Source: Clostridiales bacterium
Lineage (GTDB): Bacteria; Bacillota; Clostridia; Oscillospirales; Oscillospiraceae
DNA: 64,000 bases
Direction: 5' to 3'
Assembly (NCBI GenBank): GCA_021202775.1
Contig: JAJQCJ010000109.1
Span: 1-64,000, forward strand
Positions 10,383 through 19,810 of the stretch are shown in pieces. Position numbers and translations under genes: made by a program. The notes below the pieces were generated by a model that saw only the letters and a program-made list of their open reading frames with translations, was not told the origin of the DNA and searched no databases. Every line of letters starts with the position of its first letter. Within the stretch, counting starts at the first letter, position 1.

Positions 10383-10392
10383 TTGGAGTTCC

Positions 10393-11260
10393 TCATTCCA
10401 CGGAGACAGTATGTCCCATTTCCTCCCAAACGGACTGCTGTTCACTGGCCCAAGAACCGTCTACCACATGTATTGTGGTGGTTGCATCTGTGTTCAGGGA
10501 AGAAGTCGCGTCATACTCCTCCAGTATCATGCCCTCCGGCATGTAGATGTCCGTTAATCCGGCAGTCAGAAACGCACCTGCCCCTAAAATTGTCAGAGAC
10601 TCCGGTAATGTGATTTCTGTCAGTGCGGAACACCGTTCAAACGCCTGTTCACCAATGGTTGTGACGCTGTCCGGCAGGTTGATGCTCTCCAGGCTGATGC
10701 AATAATTGAATGCGCCGTCGCCAACCTCGAGCAAACTCGTCCCCTCAATGATCACCTCACGCAAGGAAGAACAGGATTGAAATGCATTTGCACCAATCAC
10801 TGTGACAGTAGACGGGATGGTGACGCTTTCCACTGAGGACCCATAGAACGCCTGACTTTCAATTTCGGTTAGTCCTTCCGGAAGCACCACGGTTTTCAGG
10901 CTGCTGGAGCTGGCAAAGCCAGCCCCCAAAACGAGGTCGTGGTTTCCCTCAAAAGTAACTGTTTCCACACAGATGTCCTCGCCGGAGAAGGGCGAACCGG
11001 AAAAACCCTCGCAGCGCTCCGGGATTACCAGTGTAGTCTGTTTTGCTCCGGTTTCGGTCAGACCACTGATGTAATTCTCATTGGAACCGTAGATATCCCA
11101 CTCGAAATAATCTTCGTTAGCAACGGAGGCATTGGATGCGTCATCGTCTCCAGTTGTCGCTTCTGAGGCTGTATTGCTGCTCCCTCCGCAGGCACAGAGC
11201 GTCAGTAACCATTGTGGCCAACAGCAACGAGAAAAAACGCTTCATTTTTATAGGCTTCAT
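10393..11260 (-). pseudogene. BspA-type leucine-rich repeat lipoprotein with frameshift near the signal peptide
   Basis: LRR_5 repeats (LTEIESQAFYGSSVESVTIPSTVTVIGANAFQSCSSL). Upstream MKPIKMKRFFSLLLATMV and LTLCACGGSSNTASEATT lie in two frames; one extra base near 11207 separates signal peptide from lipobox. Confidence 0.65.
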
Positions 11261-11279
11261 AATTTTTCATCATATCCTT

Positions 11280-11732
11280 TCATTTTGTAATTAAGCTGTA
11301 AACGATGACTGCCAGCACCCACGGAAGTGCATAGACCCAAAGGTTTCCTTTTCCCATCGCGCTTTCTGGCTTTGCACGAGCAGGAGTTCGTTTCCAATAG
11401 AACACGAGATGTTGAGGTGGGTTATGCCAAAACCAGGTGCTTTTACGGTAGCGACGTCCATTTACCTCAAACTCATAATTTCCACAGTAGCGTCGCTTAT
11501 TGTCTTTTGTCCAGGCAAAGCTGCTGTTGCGCAGTTCAGCAATGGCATATCTTCCTGTTTCTTTCGCACGCCTGCGCGCTTTTTCTTCGCTGTCGATGCT
11601 GATGCCACGCTTCCGCGTGAAAACGAAAATCAGGACATAGGACAAGATCAAAACTACGACAGGAATGCCCGACCGCCAGTTGCGAAGCCCCATGAGAAAG
11701 ATCTCGCTGATCGTATATTCATTCGTGCTCAT
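11280..11732 (-). CDS. Hypothetical membrane protein (150 aa)
   Basis: Two hydrophobic segments; conserved orientation within the Tad locus. Confidence 0.6.
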   Translation of the reverse strand: MSTNEYTISEIFLMGLRNWRSGIPVVVLILSYVLIFVFTRKRGISIDSEEKARRRAKETGRYAIAELRNSSFAWTKDNKRRYCGNYEFEVNGRRYRKSTWFWHNPPQHLVFYWKRTPARAKPESAMGKGNLWVYALPWVLAVIVYSLITK

Positions 11733-11768
11733 TACGAAATAATCCTTTCATCTCATCAGGTTGCAATT

Positions 11769-13112
11769 TTAGTCGGTGATGTTTCGCGTCAGCAACTGAT
11801 AGGTATCGGATGCCGTTGCCACCATGCAAATTCCATCGTCGTCAAAATAGTCCGCGTCCAAAAACGTATAATCAATGACCAAAATATTCTCGGTGTTGAT
11901 AAATCCCCAGTAGATTTCGCCTTGGACTGCAGCCAGACCATTTGAGAAGCTTTTCGCATTTGCATAGGTCGGTTCTATGACCTCATTACCCTCCAAATCA
12001 GCAAATCCCCATAAGCCATCCCGTTCAAATGCAATCATGGAGCCATTGTCTGTCACACAGTCAATATCATCACAGGTGAGAGAGCCGAGTTGCTCACCAT
12101 TTTCGTCATAGAGGTGGTATGCGCCATCCAACTTTGCCAGCATGACACCGTTTTTTAGCCAGGAGCCATCTGCGTTCAACTTAATATCCTCGTAGACAGC
12201 GGAGGATACTTCATTTCCGGCAGTATCAATCAGTATCCAACCGTCTTCGGTTTCTACTGCGGCAGTACCATCCTGAAAAGAGCTGGCGTTCAGGTACTCG
12301 CCAAATTGCAAGTCGCCAAGTTCATCATAATAGGACCAGGTATCCCCATTTTGAATGGCTACCAATCCTTCTGTATAGACTCCTGCATCCGTTGGAACAA
12401 AAGAGAGCTTTCCCTGAACAATGCCATCCAGGTCGCACAGTTTGCCTTGGCCATCTTCAGAGCAAACATATATGCCGTTTTCTCCTATGGAATAACAGCT
12501 TTCCAGCGTATAGGAAACCAGTTTCTTTCCCGCACTGGAGACGATTCCCCAGCCGTTGCCACTGTAAGCAGCATAGTATTCATTGCACAGGAGAAGCCGC
12601 TGCGACCAAGAGGAAGATCCGATGGTATAGCTGTACTTGACCTCCAGGTAGAGTTGCTCCAGTTCCTCATCCGCCACACCAGTGTCCCTGTTCAGCGTCA
12701 GATACTGATAGGCGGAGCTGTAGTCATCGTTCTCCAAGCACAGATTCACCGCAATTTTGCAGAAATCAGTATTTTTTGGATATGCCTTTGTCGCCTTTTT
12801 TGCGGCGGAAAGATAGACGCTGAAAATATCATCGTCCTCCTCGTACCGGCAACGGTATGCTTCCAGCAGTGCGGCCCAGTCCTCCTCATTGTTCTTTAAC
12901 GAGACGGCGGTGGTGTATTCGACAGCGGCCTTTTGATACAATCCCCGCTCCATATAATCCTCCGCCAAGGCGATGCACTGGTTGTAATTCCCCGTGGTAT
13001 TGGCATCGCCCTCCTCAACTGCTCCGGTGCCTATGCCTAATGCACAAGCGGCCCAGCCGAAAGCAATCAGGAGAATCAGCAAGACGGTAACAATTCCTTT
13101 GGATGCTCTCAT
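11769..13112 (-). CDS. WG-repeat protein with signal peptide and TPR-like region
   Basis: Repeated WGFAD/WGFIN modules: GLWGFADLEGNEVIEPTYANAKSFSNGLAAVQGEIYWGFINTENILVIDYTF; start MRASKGIVTVLLI behind a GGAGAGG-like RBS. Confidence 0.8.
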   Translation of the reverse strand: MRASKGIVTVLLILLIAFGWAACALGIGTGAVEEGDANTTGNYNQCIALAEDYMERGLYQKAAVEYTTAVSLKNNEEDWAALLEAYRCRYEEDDDIFSVYLSAAKKATKAYPKNTDFCKIAVNLCLENDDYSSAYQYLTLNRDTGVADEELEQLYLEVKYSYTIGSSSWSQRLLLCNEYYAAYSGNGWGIVSSAGKKLVSYTLESCYSIGENGIYVCSEDGQGKLCDLDGIVQGKLSFVPTDAGVYTEGLVAIQNGDTWSYYDELGDLQFGEYLNASSFQDGTAAVETEDGWILIDTAGNEVSSAVYEDIKLNADGSWLKNGVMLAKLDGAYHLYDENGEQLGSLTCDDIDCVTDNGSMIAFERDGLWGFADLEGNEVIEPTYANAKSFSNGLAAVQGEIYWGFINTENILVIDYTFLDADYFDDDGICMVATASDTYQLLTRNITD

Positions 13113-13128
13113 TTTTCCTCTCCTCGGT

Positions 13129-13851
13129 TTAATACATTGCCAGCAGGACAGTGACCACAAAGCCAAGCAGTACAAAGGGGCCCATCGGCAGCGTGTCTTT
13201 CAAGGTCTTCTTTCGGAACAACAACAGGCTCGCAGATGCCAGCGCGCAGAGAATGCAGGAGAACAGCAATGTATATGCCGCTCCATAAAGTCCACAGAGG
13301 AATCCCAAACCGCCAAACAGCTTGACATCCCCATATCCCAGTCCCCCGTGAGAGATTTTGGATACCAGCATCAAAAACAGCATACAACCCAATCCGCCCA
13401 CAACACTGCTGAGCAGACGAGACAGTGTTCCTTCATATGTAAAAATCAGCTCTGGCACAAGGAAAAGCACGCGTCCAACCAAAAGAGTGAGAACATACGG
13501 ATGGGGGATCCTAAAAAATTTCACATCCGCCAATGCGGCACACGCCAGGACGCAATACGCCAGCAGCAGCTTCAATATACTTATCGGTGAATTCGCGCAC
13601 TGAGCCGCCTGGTACCCGCACAGACAGGCCAGCGGTACGCAGCCGAGGGCTGCAAGGAGCAATCCCCTTTTAGGCTGCGTGGCCGCTGGCTGCGGCAGTA
13701 CTTCGGTAACGGGTTCGGTTGCGGATTCGTCGGTGGGAACGGGTTCGGCATGCTCCTGTTGCCGGAGCAGCTTTGGTAGCTGCCACCTGTACCATGCGGC
13801 CAGTGTCACGAAGGAGACACAGCCCCAGGCCAGACTCCAGAGAACAGACAC
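13129..13851 (-). CDS. Prepilin peptidase, A24 family
   Basis: ADVKFFRIPHPYVL and GYGDVKLFGGLGFLCG motifs with multiple TM segments. Confidence 0.85.
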   Translation of the reverse strand: MSVLWSLAWGCVSFVTLAAWYRWQLPKLLRQQEHAEPVPTDESATEPVTEVLPQPAATQPKRGLLLAALGCVPLACLCGYQAAQCANSPISILKLLLAYCVLACAALADVKFFRIPHPYVLTLLVGRVLFLVPELIFTYEGTLSRLLSSVVGGLGCMLFLMLVSKISHGGLGYGDVKLFGGLGFLCGLYGAAYTLLFSCILCALASASLLLFRKKTLKDTLPMGPFVLLGFVVTVLLAMY

Positions 13852-13892
13852 AAAATCCCCTCCCCTGTGGTGTAAATGTGGGCAACCTTTTC

Positions 13893-14114
13893 TCAGAGAC
13901 CAAGACCGTCGAGGAAATTTGTCACATAGCCGGATACTGTCTCCATGACTGTTTTGCCAAGCGTCAGGAACAATCCGGCCAGCACAACGACGATGGCAAT
14001 GATTAGCAGTATGGAGACAAAGTTCGTGTCGCCACGGTCAGACGATTTGAACTCATTCCACCCATTTGTCACCGCAAGGTACAGGCCAAGCATCATTTGA
14101 TTCAACTGTTTCAT
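13893..14114 (-). CDS. Flp-like pilin (divergent)
   Basis: 73 aa with SSDRGDTNFVSILLIIAIVVVLAGLFLTLG, next to prepilin peptidase and TadC. Confidence 0.65.
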   Translation of the reverse strand: MKQLNQMMLGLYLAVTNGWNEFKSSDRGDTNFVSILLIIAIVVVLAGLFLTLGKTVMETVSGYVTNFLDGLGL

Positions 14115-14138
14115 AATGTGTCCCTCCTTTTTTAAATT

Positions 14139-15005
14139 TCAAAACAGCGCACCCGCGAAGGCCGCAGTAATGACAATAATCAAGATGCCGACAAATACCA
14201 GCATGGTAGGCACCAGCAGTTTGGTGGCCGCCTTTTCGCCGCTTTGGAGCATTTTCTGGCGCTTCATAGCCCAAAGCTCACTGGATTGCCGTTCCATAAA
14301 CAGCGTCAGTTCAGAGCCTCCCTTTTCCAGGCTTTGCAACATGGCGCTGGTGAATTTTTTCACCTCAAGAGAGCCAGAGAGGAGGCCAAACTGATACATC
14401 GCGTCTACTTCCGGGACGCCGTTGTTCATGTCGTCACTGGCTTTGCGCATCAGCTGATAAATGGTACTGTCACCGCTCTCGCTGACCAGGCGCCACACGT
14501 CCCGCAACACCATGCCGGAGTTTAGCAGAACGGCCATGGAAGAAACCACATCCGGCAGTTTCGCATCGCACTCCTCAGTCCGCTTGGACAAGGTGTTCGA
14601 CATATTTGTCAGGCTGTAAACTCCCATAAATACGGCAATAAAAATACCAACGGCCATTATAAAGCCTGCTGTACTGAAAAACAGCCCCGCCAGCAGGAAG
14701 GCCAGCGTCAGTGTCAAATGTACCAATGTAATTGCCTGTACCCAAGCAATATTGGCATAATAATCCGCAAATTGTTCCTTAAAGAGAATTGCAGCCTCTC
14801 GTTTGAGTTTGGCGGCTAACTTTCCGCGAAAGCGGAGGGGACCTCTGGACGACCAGGCAAACCCTGCAACATACAGACTACACAGGGGATACTCCATTCC
14901 ATCAAGAACGCTGACAGCTTCGTCATAGTTTTTGCCTCGTTTTAGTTGAATCAGGAACAAAACAGCCAAAACCGTGCCTACCGTAAGTAAGATTACTCGT
15001 GCCAT
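14139..15005 (-). CDS. tadC: TadC-like T2SS F-domain protein
   Basis: T2SSF-type sequence LPDVVSSMAVLLNSGMVLRDVWRLVSESGDSTIYQLM; position in Tad operon. Confidence 0.85.
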   Translation of the reverse strand: MARVILLTVGTVLAVLFLIQLKRGKNYDEAVSVLDGMEYPLCSLYVAGFAWSSRGPLRFRGKLAAKLKREAAILFKEQFADYYANIAWVQAITLVHLTLTLAFLLAGLFFSTAGFIMAVGIFIAVFMGVYSLTNMSNTLSKRTEECDAKLPDVVSSMAVLLNSGMVLRDVWRLVSESGDSTIYQLMRKASDDMNNGVPEVDAMYQFGLLSGSLEVKKFTSAMLQSLEKGGSELTLFMERQSSELWAMKRQKMLQSGEKAATKLLVPTMLVFVGILIIVITAAFAGALF

Positions 15006-15008
15006 AAC

Positions 15009-15854
15009 TTACCCCTTTATGTCCATGATCGACTGCGCCGTAAAGTAGGCAACAGCAAAAATGACAATCGCCACTGTTATGGCTATTATTCCAGGCACAG
15101 TTGAGAAGCTGGCGGCAAAGGAACTGCTCATATACCGCAGCATCAGCACCAGTACAACCGGAAACACGATCATCACATTAAACTGCGACTTGTTGGAGGA
15201 TATGGTGGTTTCAATTTCCTCGCTGATTTCGATTTTCTCACTGATGATGTTGTTGGTGCGGCGGACAATGTCTTTCAAGTTGCCGCCTGTGCGGTAGCAC
15301 ATGGAAAACACGATGCCAAAGCTCTTAATGTCGTCGATCTCGCTCCGCTCACCAAAGAAGGCGATGGTCTCCTCCAGCGGAACGTTGTTTTTGATGCCAT
15401 TTAACATTTCCTTGACTTCCTGCACGATATAAGCGTCTTCGGAATACTCCAGTGTAAGGTCATTGCAGGCACTTTCCAGTGATTCCTGCATATTCATACC
15501 GCTGGAAAGCGATGCTGCCAGCGCAGACAGCAACTCACGAAACTGATGGGTGATCTGCGTTTTTCGTTTATCCCGGAGCTTCCTGCTCCGCACGGATAGG
15601 AACACACTACCAACAATCACACCAACTACCAGAAAGATGACTATATTTCCGATATATGTTGCAGTGGTTGCCAAACCGTCCTCGTCCTTGAACTGTCCCC
15701 CGTAAAAAATCAGTCCAACGCCGCCGCCGACAACAGCGGCAAGGAGGAAGGTTAAAAGTTTCTCGGCCGCAGACATATAGTATACCCGATAGTTAAGCAT
15801 GGGAGTATTGAGCGCGGATGGGATATACTGCGGTTCTCTTGCTTTTTTTCCCAT
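15009..15854 (-). CDS. tadB: TadB-like T2SS F-domain protein
   Basis: QFRELLSALAASLSSGMNMQESLESACNDL motif; position in Tad operon. Confidence 0.85.
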   Translation of the reverse strand: MGKKAREPQYIPSALNTPMLNYRVYYMSAAEKLLTFLLAAVVGGGVGLIFYGGQFKDEDGLATTATYIGNIVIFLVVGVIVGSVFLSVRSRKLRDKRKTQITHQFRELLSALAASLSSGMNMQESLESACNDLTLEYSEDAYIVQEVKEMLNGIKNNVPLEETIAFFGERSEIDDIKSFGIVFSMCYRTGGNLKDIVRRTNNIISEKIEISEEIETTISSNKSQFNVMIVFPVVLVLMLRYMSSSFAASFSTVPGIIAITVAIVIFAVAYFTAQSIMDIKG

Positions 15855-15864
15855 AGTTTCTCCT

Positions 15865-17106
15865 TCAAATCACAATCTTTTTTCCCGCCAACTGTAGCTT
15901 TTGGATGTTGACCATTGGATTTTCTGTTCGTTCCAACCGGCCAGAAACACGTTCCAGGGTGGAGTTTTCATCCTCTCTGAACTCATAGAGCGGGTTCAAT
16001 TGAATCACCCCCTCTTTCACATCTAACACTTCCGTGATTGCCATCGTTTTACGGGAATGATCCCGCAAACGGGACAAATGGATGATAATGTCCAGGGCGG
16101 AGGCGATCTGCATACGAATTGCAGGCAAAGGCATTCCGGGCGCACCCTGCAGTACCATTGTTTCCAGACGGGAGAGCATATCGCTAGTGGAGTTGGCATG
16201 ACCGGTGGACAGAGAACCGTCATGACCGGTATTCATAGCCTGAAGCATATCCAGCGCCTCTCCGCCGCGCACCTCGCCTACAACAATGCGTTCTGGCCTC
16301 ATTCGCAGCGAAGACTTGATCAGATCACGGATGGTAATCTCACCTGCGCCGGCATTATTGGCATTGCGGCTTTCAAGACTGACCAGGTTGTCAATGTTGG
16401 CCAGTTGAAGTTCTGCGGAATCCTCAATGGTAATGATACGTTCTTCCTTGGGGATGTAATTGGACAAGGCATTCAGGAAGGTAGTCTTTCCGGAGCCTGT
16501 GCCACCGGAGATGAAAATATTGTATTTGGCCTCGACCAGCGTTTTCAGGACGTCAGCAATTTCCTCGGTGATAGATCCATAACGAATCAACTGTTCAATG
16601 GTCATGGGTGTTTTAGAAAACTTTCGGATGGTCACAACCGGTCCCACCAGTGAGATGGGCGGTAGAACGACATTGACACGGGATCCGTCTTCCAGTCTGG
16701 TGTCTACGATGGGGGATGCCTGACTGACCTCTCTGCCCGCTGCACCGACAATGCGCTGGATCACGTCCTCCAGACGCTTTTCACTGTCAAAAGAGGCGTT
16801 CAGCCGTTGAACCTTGCCGGCACGTTCGATGAAAATGTTCTGAGGACCATTGATCATCACCTCGGTAATGGAATCGTCTTTCAGGATTGTGTCCAAAACC
16901 CCAAGGCCACGGATGGAGCTATAAACATTTTGTACAATATTTGCCTTTTGCCGGGATGAACAGTAGGTTCCGTTCAGGCGCTGGGTGACCAGATGTTCCA
17001 GACGGATTTCTAATTCTTTATCCGAAAGGCTGCTCAGAGGCATTGCCTCCTTCGCATACTGCCGCAGTTCTTCAGTAAACTGTTGTTCCGCTTCCCGTGT
17101 CATCAT
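15865..17106 (-). CDS. tadA: TadA/CpaF-family secretion ATPase
   Basis: Walker A FISGGTGSGKTTFLNALSNYIP; MRPERIVVGEVRGGEALDMLQAMNTGHDGSLSTGHANS. Confidence 0.95.
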   Translation of the reverse strand: MMTREAEQQFTEELRQYAKEAMPLSSLSDKELEIRLEHLVTQRLNGTYCSSRQKANIVQNVYSSIRGLGVLDTILKDDSITEVMINGPQNIFIERAGKVQRLNASFDSEKRLEDVIQRIVGAAGREVSQASPIVDTRLEDGSRVNVVLPPISLVGPVVTIRKFSKTPMTIEQLIRYGSITEEIADVLKTLVEAKYNIFISGGTGSGKTTFLNALSNYIPKEERIITIEDSAELQLANIDNLVSLESRNANNAGAGEITIRDLIKSSLRMRPERIVVGEVRGGEALDMLQAMNTGHDGSLSTGHANSTSDMLSRLETMVLQGAPGMPLPAIRMQIASALDIIIHLSRLRDHSRKTMAITEVLDVKEGVIQLNPLYEFREDENSTLERVSGRLERTENPMVNIQKLQLAGKKIVI

Positions 17107-18194
17107 ATCGTGCCCCCGCCGGAAACCGGCTGAAGAATGGCATCAAGCTCACTGTTGTCTGCTAAGAGCTGAAGCAGTTCCTGTGTCGTCGCATTTTCAA
17201 TGCGGTTGACACCTCCGGCCTCTGTATAAGGCAGAGAACGTAACCGTTTTCCCGTTTTACTACTGAACCTGTTATAAAAGAGAACGATCCGATCCATCGG
17301 CAACTCTGTTCCCTGTTCGTTCAGGATGGTCAGTGCATCCAGGCAGCGATTAAGCTTGAGATTAGCCCGTTCGCTACCGTCGGAGACAAAAACAGTTCTG
17401 TAGGAGCGTTCTATCTGCTGGTACATTTGAGAGGAAAAGCAAAACGCAGTATCCACTACGATCCATTCGTAAAGCCTCGCCTTTTCCAACTCCTCAAAAA
17501 GCTGTCGCATCTTCTCCGCATCCAACTCCAACAGATCCAAAGCAGATGCACATTCAGAATAATAGAACACACCGCAGGCATCCTGCTTTGCCGCACTTTC
17601 CAGGCGCATGGAAAGCATTCCATTTGCCATAGCCAGACTGTAGAGGACATCGCTGAAACCGCTGTCTCCTCCGCCGGAAAAATACAAGTCGGCATTTCCA
17701 CAGGGTTCCAGATTTAAGTATAAAACTTTTTGACCCTGTGAGGCTAACCGACGCGCAAAGGCGGCAGCAGCCACCGAGGTACCAGTACCTCCGGCAGCGG
17801 AGCAAAAAGTGATAATCTGACAGACACGATTTAAGTCTCCCTGCAAAATCACAGAGGAGCCCGCGCTTTCTGCATATACATCCAGAAGTTCACGGTAAAT
17901 TTCGGAGATGGTCTGATATTTGCAAATCGCTCTATGCTGATTGATGAGATGAATTCCTTTTTGCGCTACGAAGTATACCAATTCTACGCTTGGGGGTAGT
18001 TTGAAATCAACAGCCCCAAATTCATCCCCCACAAGGAAAATGTTGGGGCGCTGTTCTACAAGAACGGTTTCCGCTACCTGTTTTTGTGTGAAAATGGAAA
18101 GGTCTACCTTATCTGCATATTGTAAAGTGATGGCCGCGAGTAATTTATCTGTATATTGGGTATCACTTGTTAATAGAGCGATTTTAATTTTCAA
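17103..18194 (-). CDS. tadZ: TadZ/CpaE-like ATPase
   Basis: Deviant Walker-like CSAAGGTGTSVAAAAFARRLASQGQKVLYLNLEPCG; 4-nt overlap with tadA. Apparent TTG start. Confidence 0.8.
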   Translation of the reverse strand: MKIKIALLTSDTQYTDKLLAAITLQYADKVDLSIFTQKQVAETVLVEQRPNIFLVGDEFGAVDFKLPPSVELVYFVAQKGIHLINQHRAICKYQTISEIYRELLDVYAESAGSSVILQGDLNRVCQIITFCSAAGGTGTSVAAAAFARRLASQGQKVLYLNLEPCGNADLYFSGGGDSGFSDVLYSLAMANGMLSMRLESAAKQDACGVFYYSECASALDLLELDAEKMRQLFEELEKARLYEWIVVDTAFCFSSQMYQQIERSYRTVFVSDGSERANLKLNRCLDALTILNEQGTELPMDRIVLFYNRFSSKTGKRLRSLPYTEAGGVNRIENATTQELLQLLADNSELDAILQPVSGGGTI

Positions 18195-18352
18195 GTGTGT
18201 CGCCTTCTTCTAAATCAGTGTTACATAATGAGGGGCGCATTGGTTCCATAGGCTGATAAAAGCAGAGAATTTATATAATATGATCATAACGGATGTTTTA
18301 AGTTAACTCCTGCTTCACATTAGGGGGAGGTGGTTGGGTAATTCTATTCTTC

Positions 18353-18381
18353 GTGTCGTAGAGTGTTTTACTCTACGACAC
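18353..18381. repeat. Left copy of recombinase-flanking site
   Basis: GTGTCGTAGAGT-GTTTT-ACTCTACGACAC. Positions 18355-18380 equal the reverse complement of 19810-19835. Confidence 0.95.
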
Positions 18382-18440
18382 TGTAGAGAAAACATTGAAA
18401 TTGCAGGCTATTGTGTCTTAGTGACAAGTATTTTGACTGC

Positions 18441-19559
18441 TTATGGGATTCCGGGCCAATTCACTTTCTCCATATTTTTCTGTTTCAACGCCATCGAGCA
18501 ATGCACATAGCGATTCATTGTAATGGATACATTTGCATGACCCATAATTTCGCTGAGAGACTTCATTTCAAAACCAGCTTCTATACAGCGTGTAGCAAAG
18601 GTATGTCGGCAGGTATGTACTGTAACGTTTTCCAGACCACAGGCTGCGGCATATTTGGCAAATGACCTTTGCACGGTTCGCGGCTCCATATATTGCTCTG
18701 TCCCAGTCAAAACAAAACCAGTGCCGCTTGCAGGACGAAATTGCTTGCAAAGAGCAACCATACCATCCGGAATAGGGATAGTGCGGACTGAAGAGCGGCT
18801 TTTGGGTGGCCCTATTACAATAATTGTCTTATTTTCAGTATTTGCTTCAAGATTACTGATCCGCTGCATACTTGCGTCAATTCGCAACAATTTTTTCTCT
18901 AGAAATATGTGGTCCCATTGCAACGCACACAGTTCACCTAGTCGAATGCCTGTTGTAAGTGCTAATAAAATTCCCAATTTACGCAGGTCAAGTTCCCTCA
19001 ATAGGAAATCTGCTAATGTTTTTTGCTCTTCAATGGATAAAACACGAATTTCTGTCTCTTGATCACAAGGGTATATGACATCAATTTTGCACATCTGCCC
19101 CGCGTGCTGGCTTGCTACATATTGCAGAACAGCATTTAAAACAACCAAAATGTCTTTTACTGTTTTAGGCGCAAGTTTCTTTTCCTTTAGAAGAAGTTCA
19201 CTGAATGACGATACCACCATGGAACTTACTTCAAACGGCAGCAGATTTCCAAAATAAGGGATAATATGGTTACGGAGAAAACCCTGATATTTGATATATG
19301 TCGAAGTTCGCAAGCAAATTTTTTTCTGTTGTATCCAAGTATAGCAACAAACTTCAAAAGATATCTTTTCCTTTTTCACGGAATATGGCTCACCTTGCAG
19401 ACAGCATATCCTTGCAGATTCTGCATTCTTTTTTGCTTCTGCATATGTCTTTCCATAGCAATACCCATATATAATTTTACCTGAGGAATCTCGACCTTTG
19501 CGATAGCGGGCCTCCCAACGGCCATCTTTTCTTTTAAAAATGTTCTCGCCAGTTCTCAT
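18441..19559 (-). CDS. Tyrosine-type site-specific recombinase/integrase
   Basis: TTGIRLGELCALQWDHI, HTCRHTFATRCIEAG, IMGHANVSITMNRYVH motifs (R..HxxR..H/Y). Start MRTGENIFKRKDG behind AAGGGAG. Confidence 0.92.
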   Translation of the reverse strand: MRTGENIFKRKDGRWEARYRKGRDSSGKIIYGYCYGKTYAEAKKNAESARICCLQGEPYSVKKEKISFEVCCYTWIQQKKICLRTSTYIKYQGFLRNHIIPYFGNLLPFEVSSMVVSSFSELLLKEKKLAPKTVKDILVVLNAVLQYVASQHAGQMCKIDVIYPCDQETEIRVLSIEEQKTLADFLLRELDLRKLGILLALTTGIRLGELCALQWDHIFLEKKLLRIDASMQRISNLEANTENKTIIVIGPPKSRSSVRTIPIPDGMVALCKQFRPASGTGFVLTGTEQYMEPRTVQRSFAKYAAACGLENVTVHTCRHTFATRCIEAGFEMKSLSEIMGHANVSITMNRYVHCSMALKQKNMEKVNWPGIP

Positions 19560-19734
19560 ATGATGTAAGTCTCCCTTTCCTAATTTAGCCGTTTCCATTT
19601 TCTGGTTATAATATTTTGACTGCTGATTGACTGCGAATAGCTATAAAATAAGGAATCAACAGCAATTTTTGTCGAATTTTGATAGTTGTTCTTAAATATA
19701 TCGCAAATTTTTATAATTTACATGAAAAAACTTG

Positions 19735-19763
19735 TTGAACAATCCTGAATAGTGTGTTACAAT
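19735..19763 (+). promoter_or_regulatory. Sigma70-type promoter inside the recombinase segment, directed rightward
   Basis: TTGAAC (19735-19740), 17-nt spacer, TGT-TACAAT (19758-19763) with extended -10. Confidence 0.6.
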
Positions 19764-19810
19764 ATTCTTAAATCCTAGGAAATCTCGGGCGAAATTTCCA
19801 TTTGCTTCAT

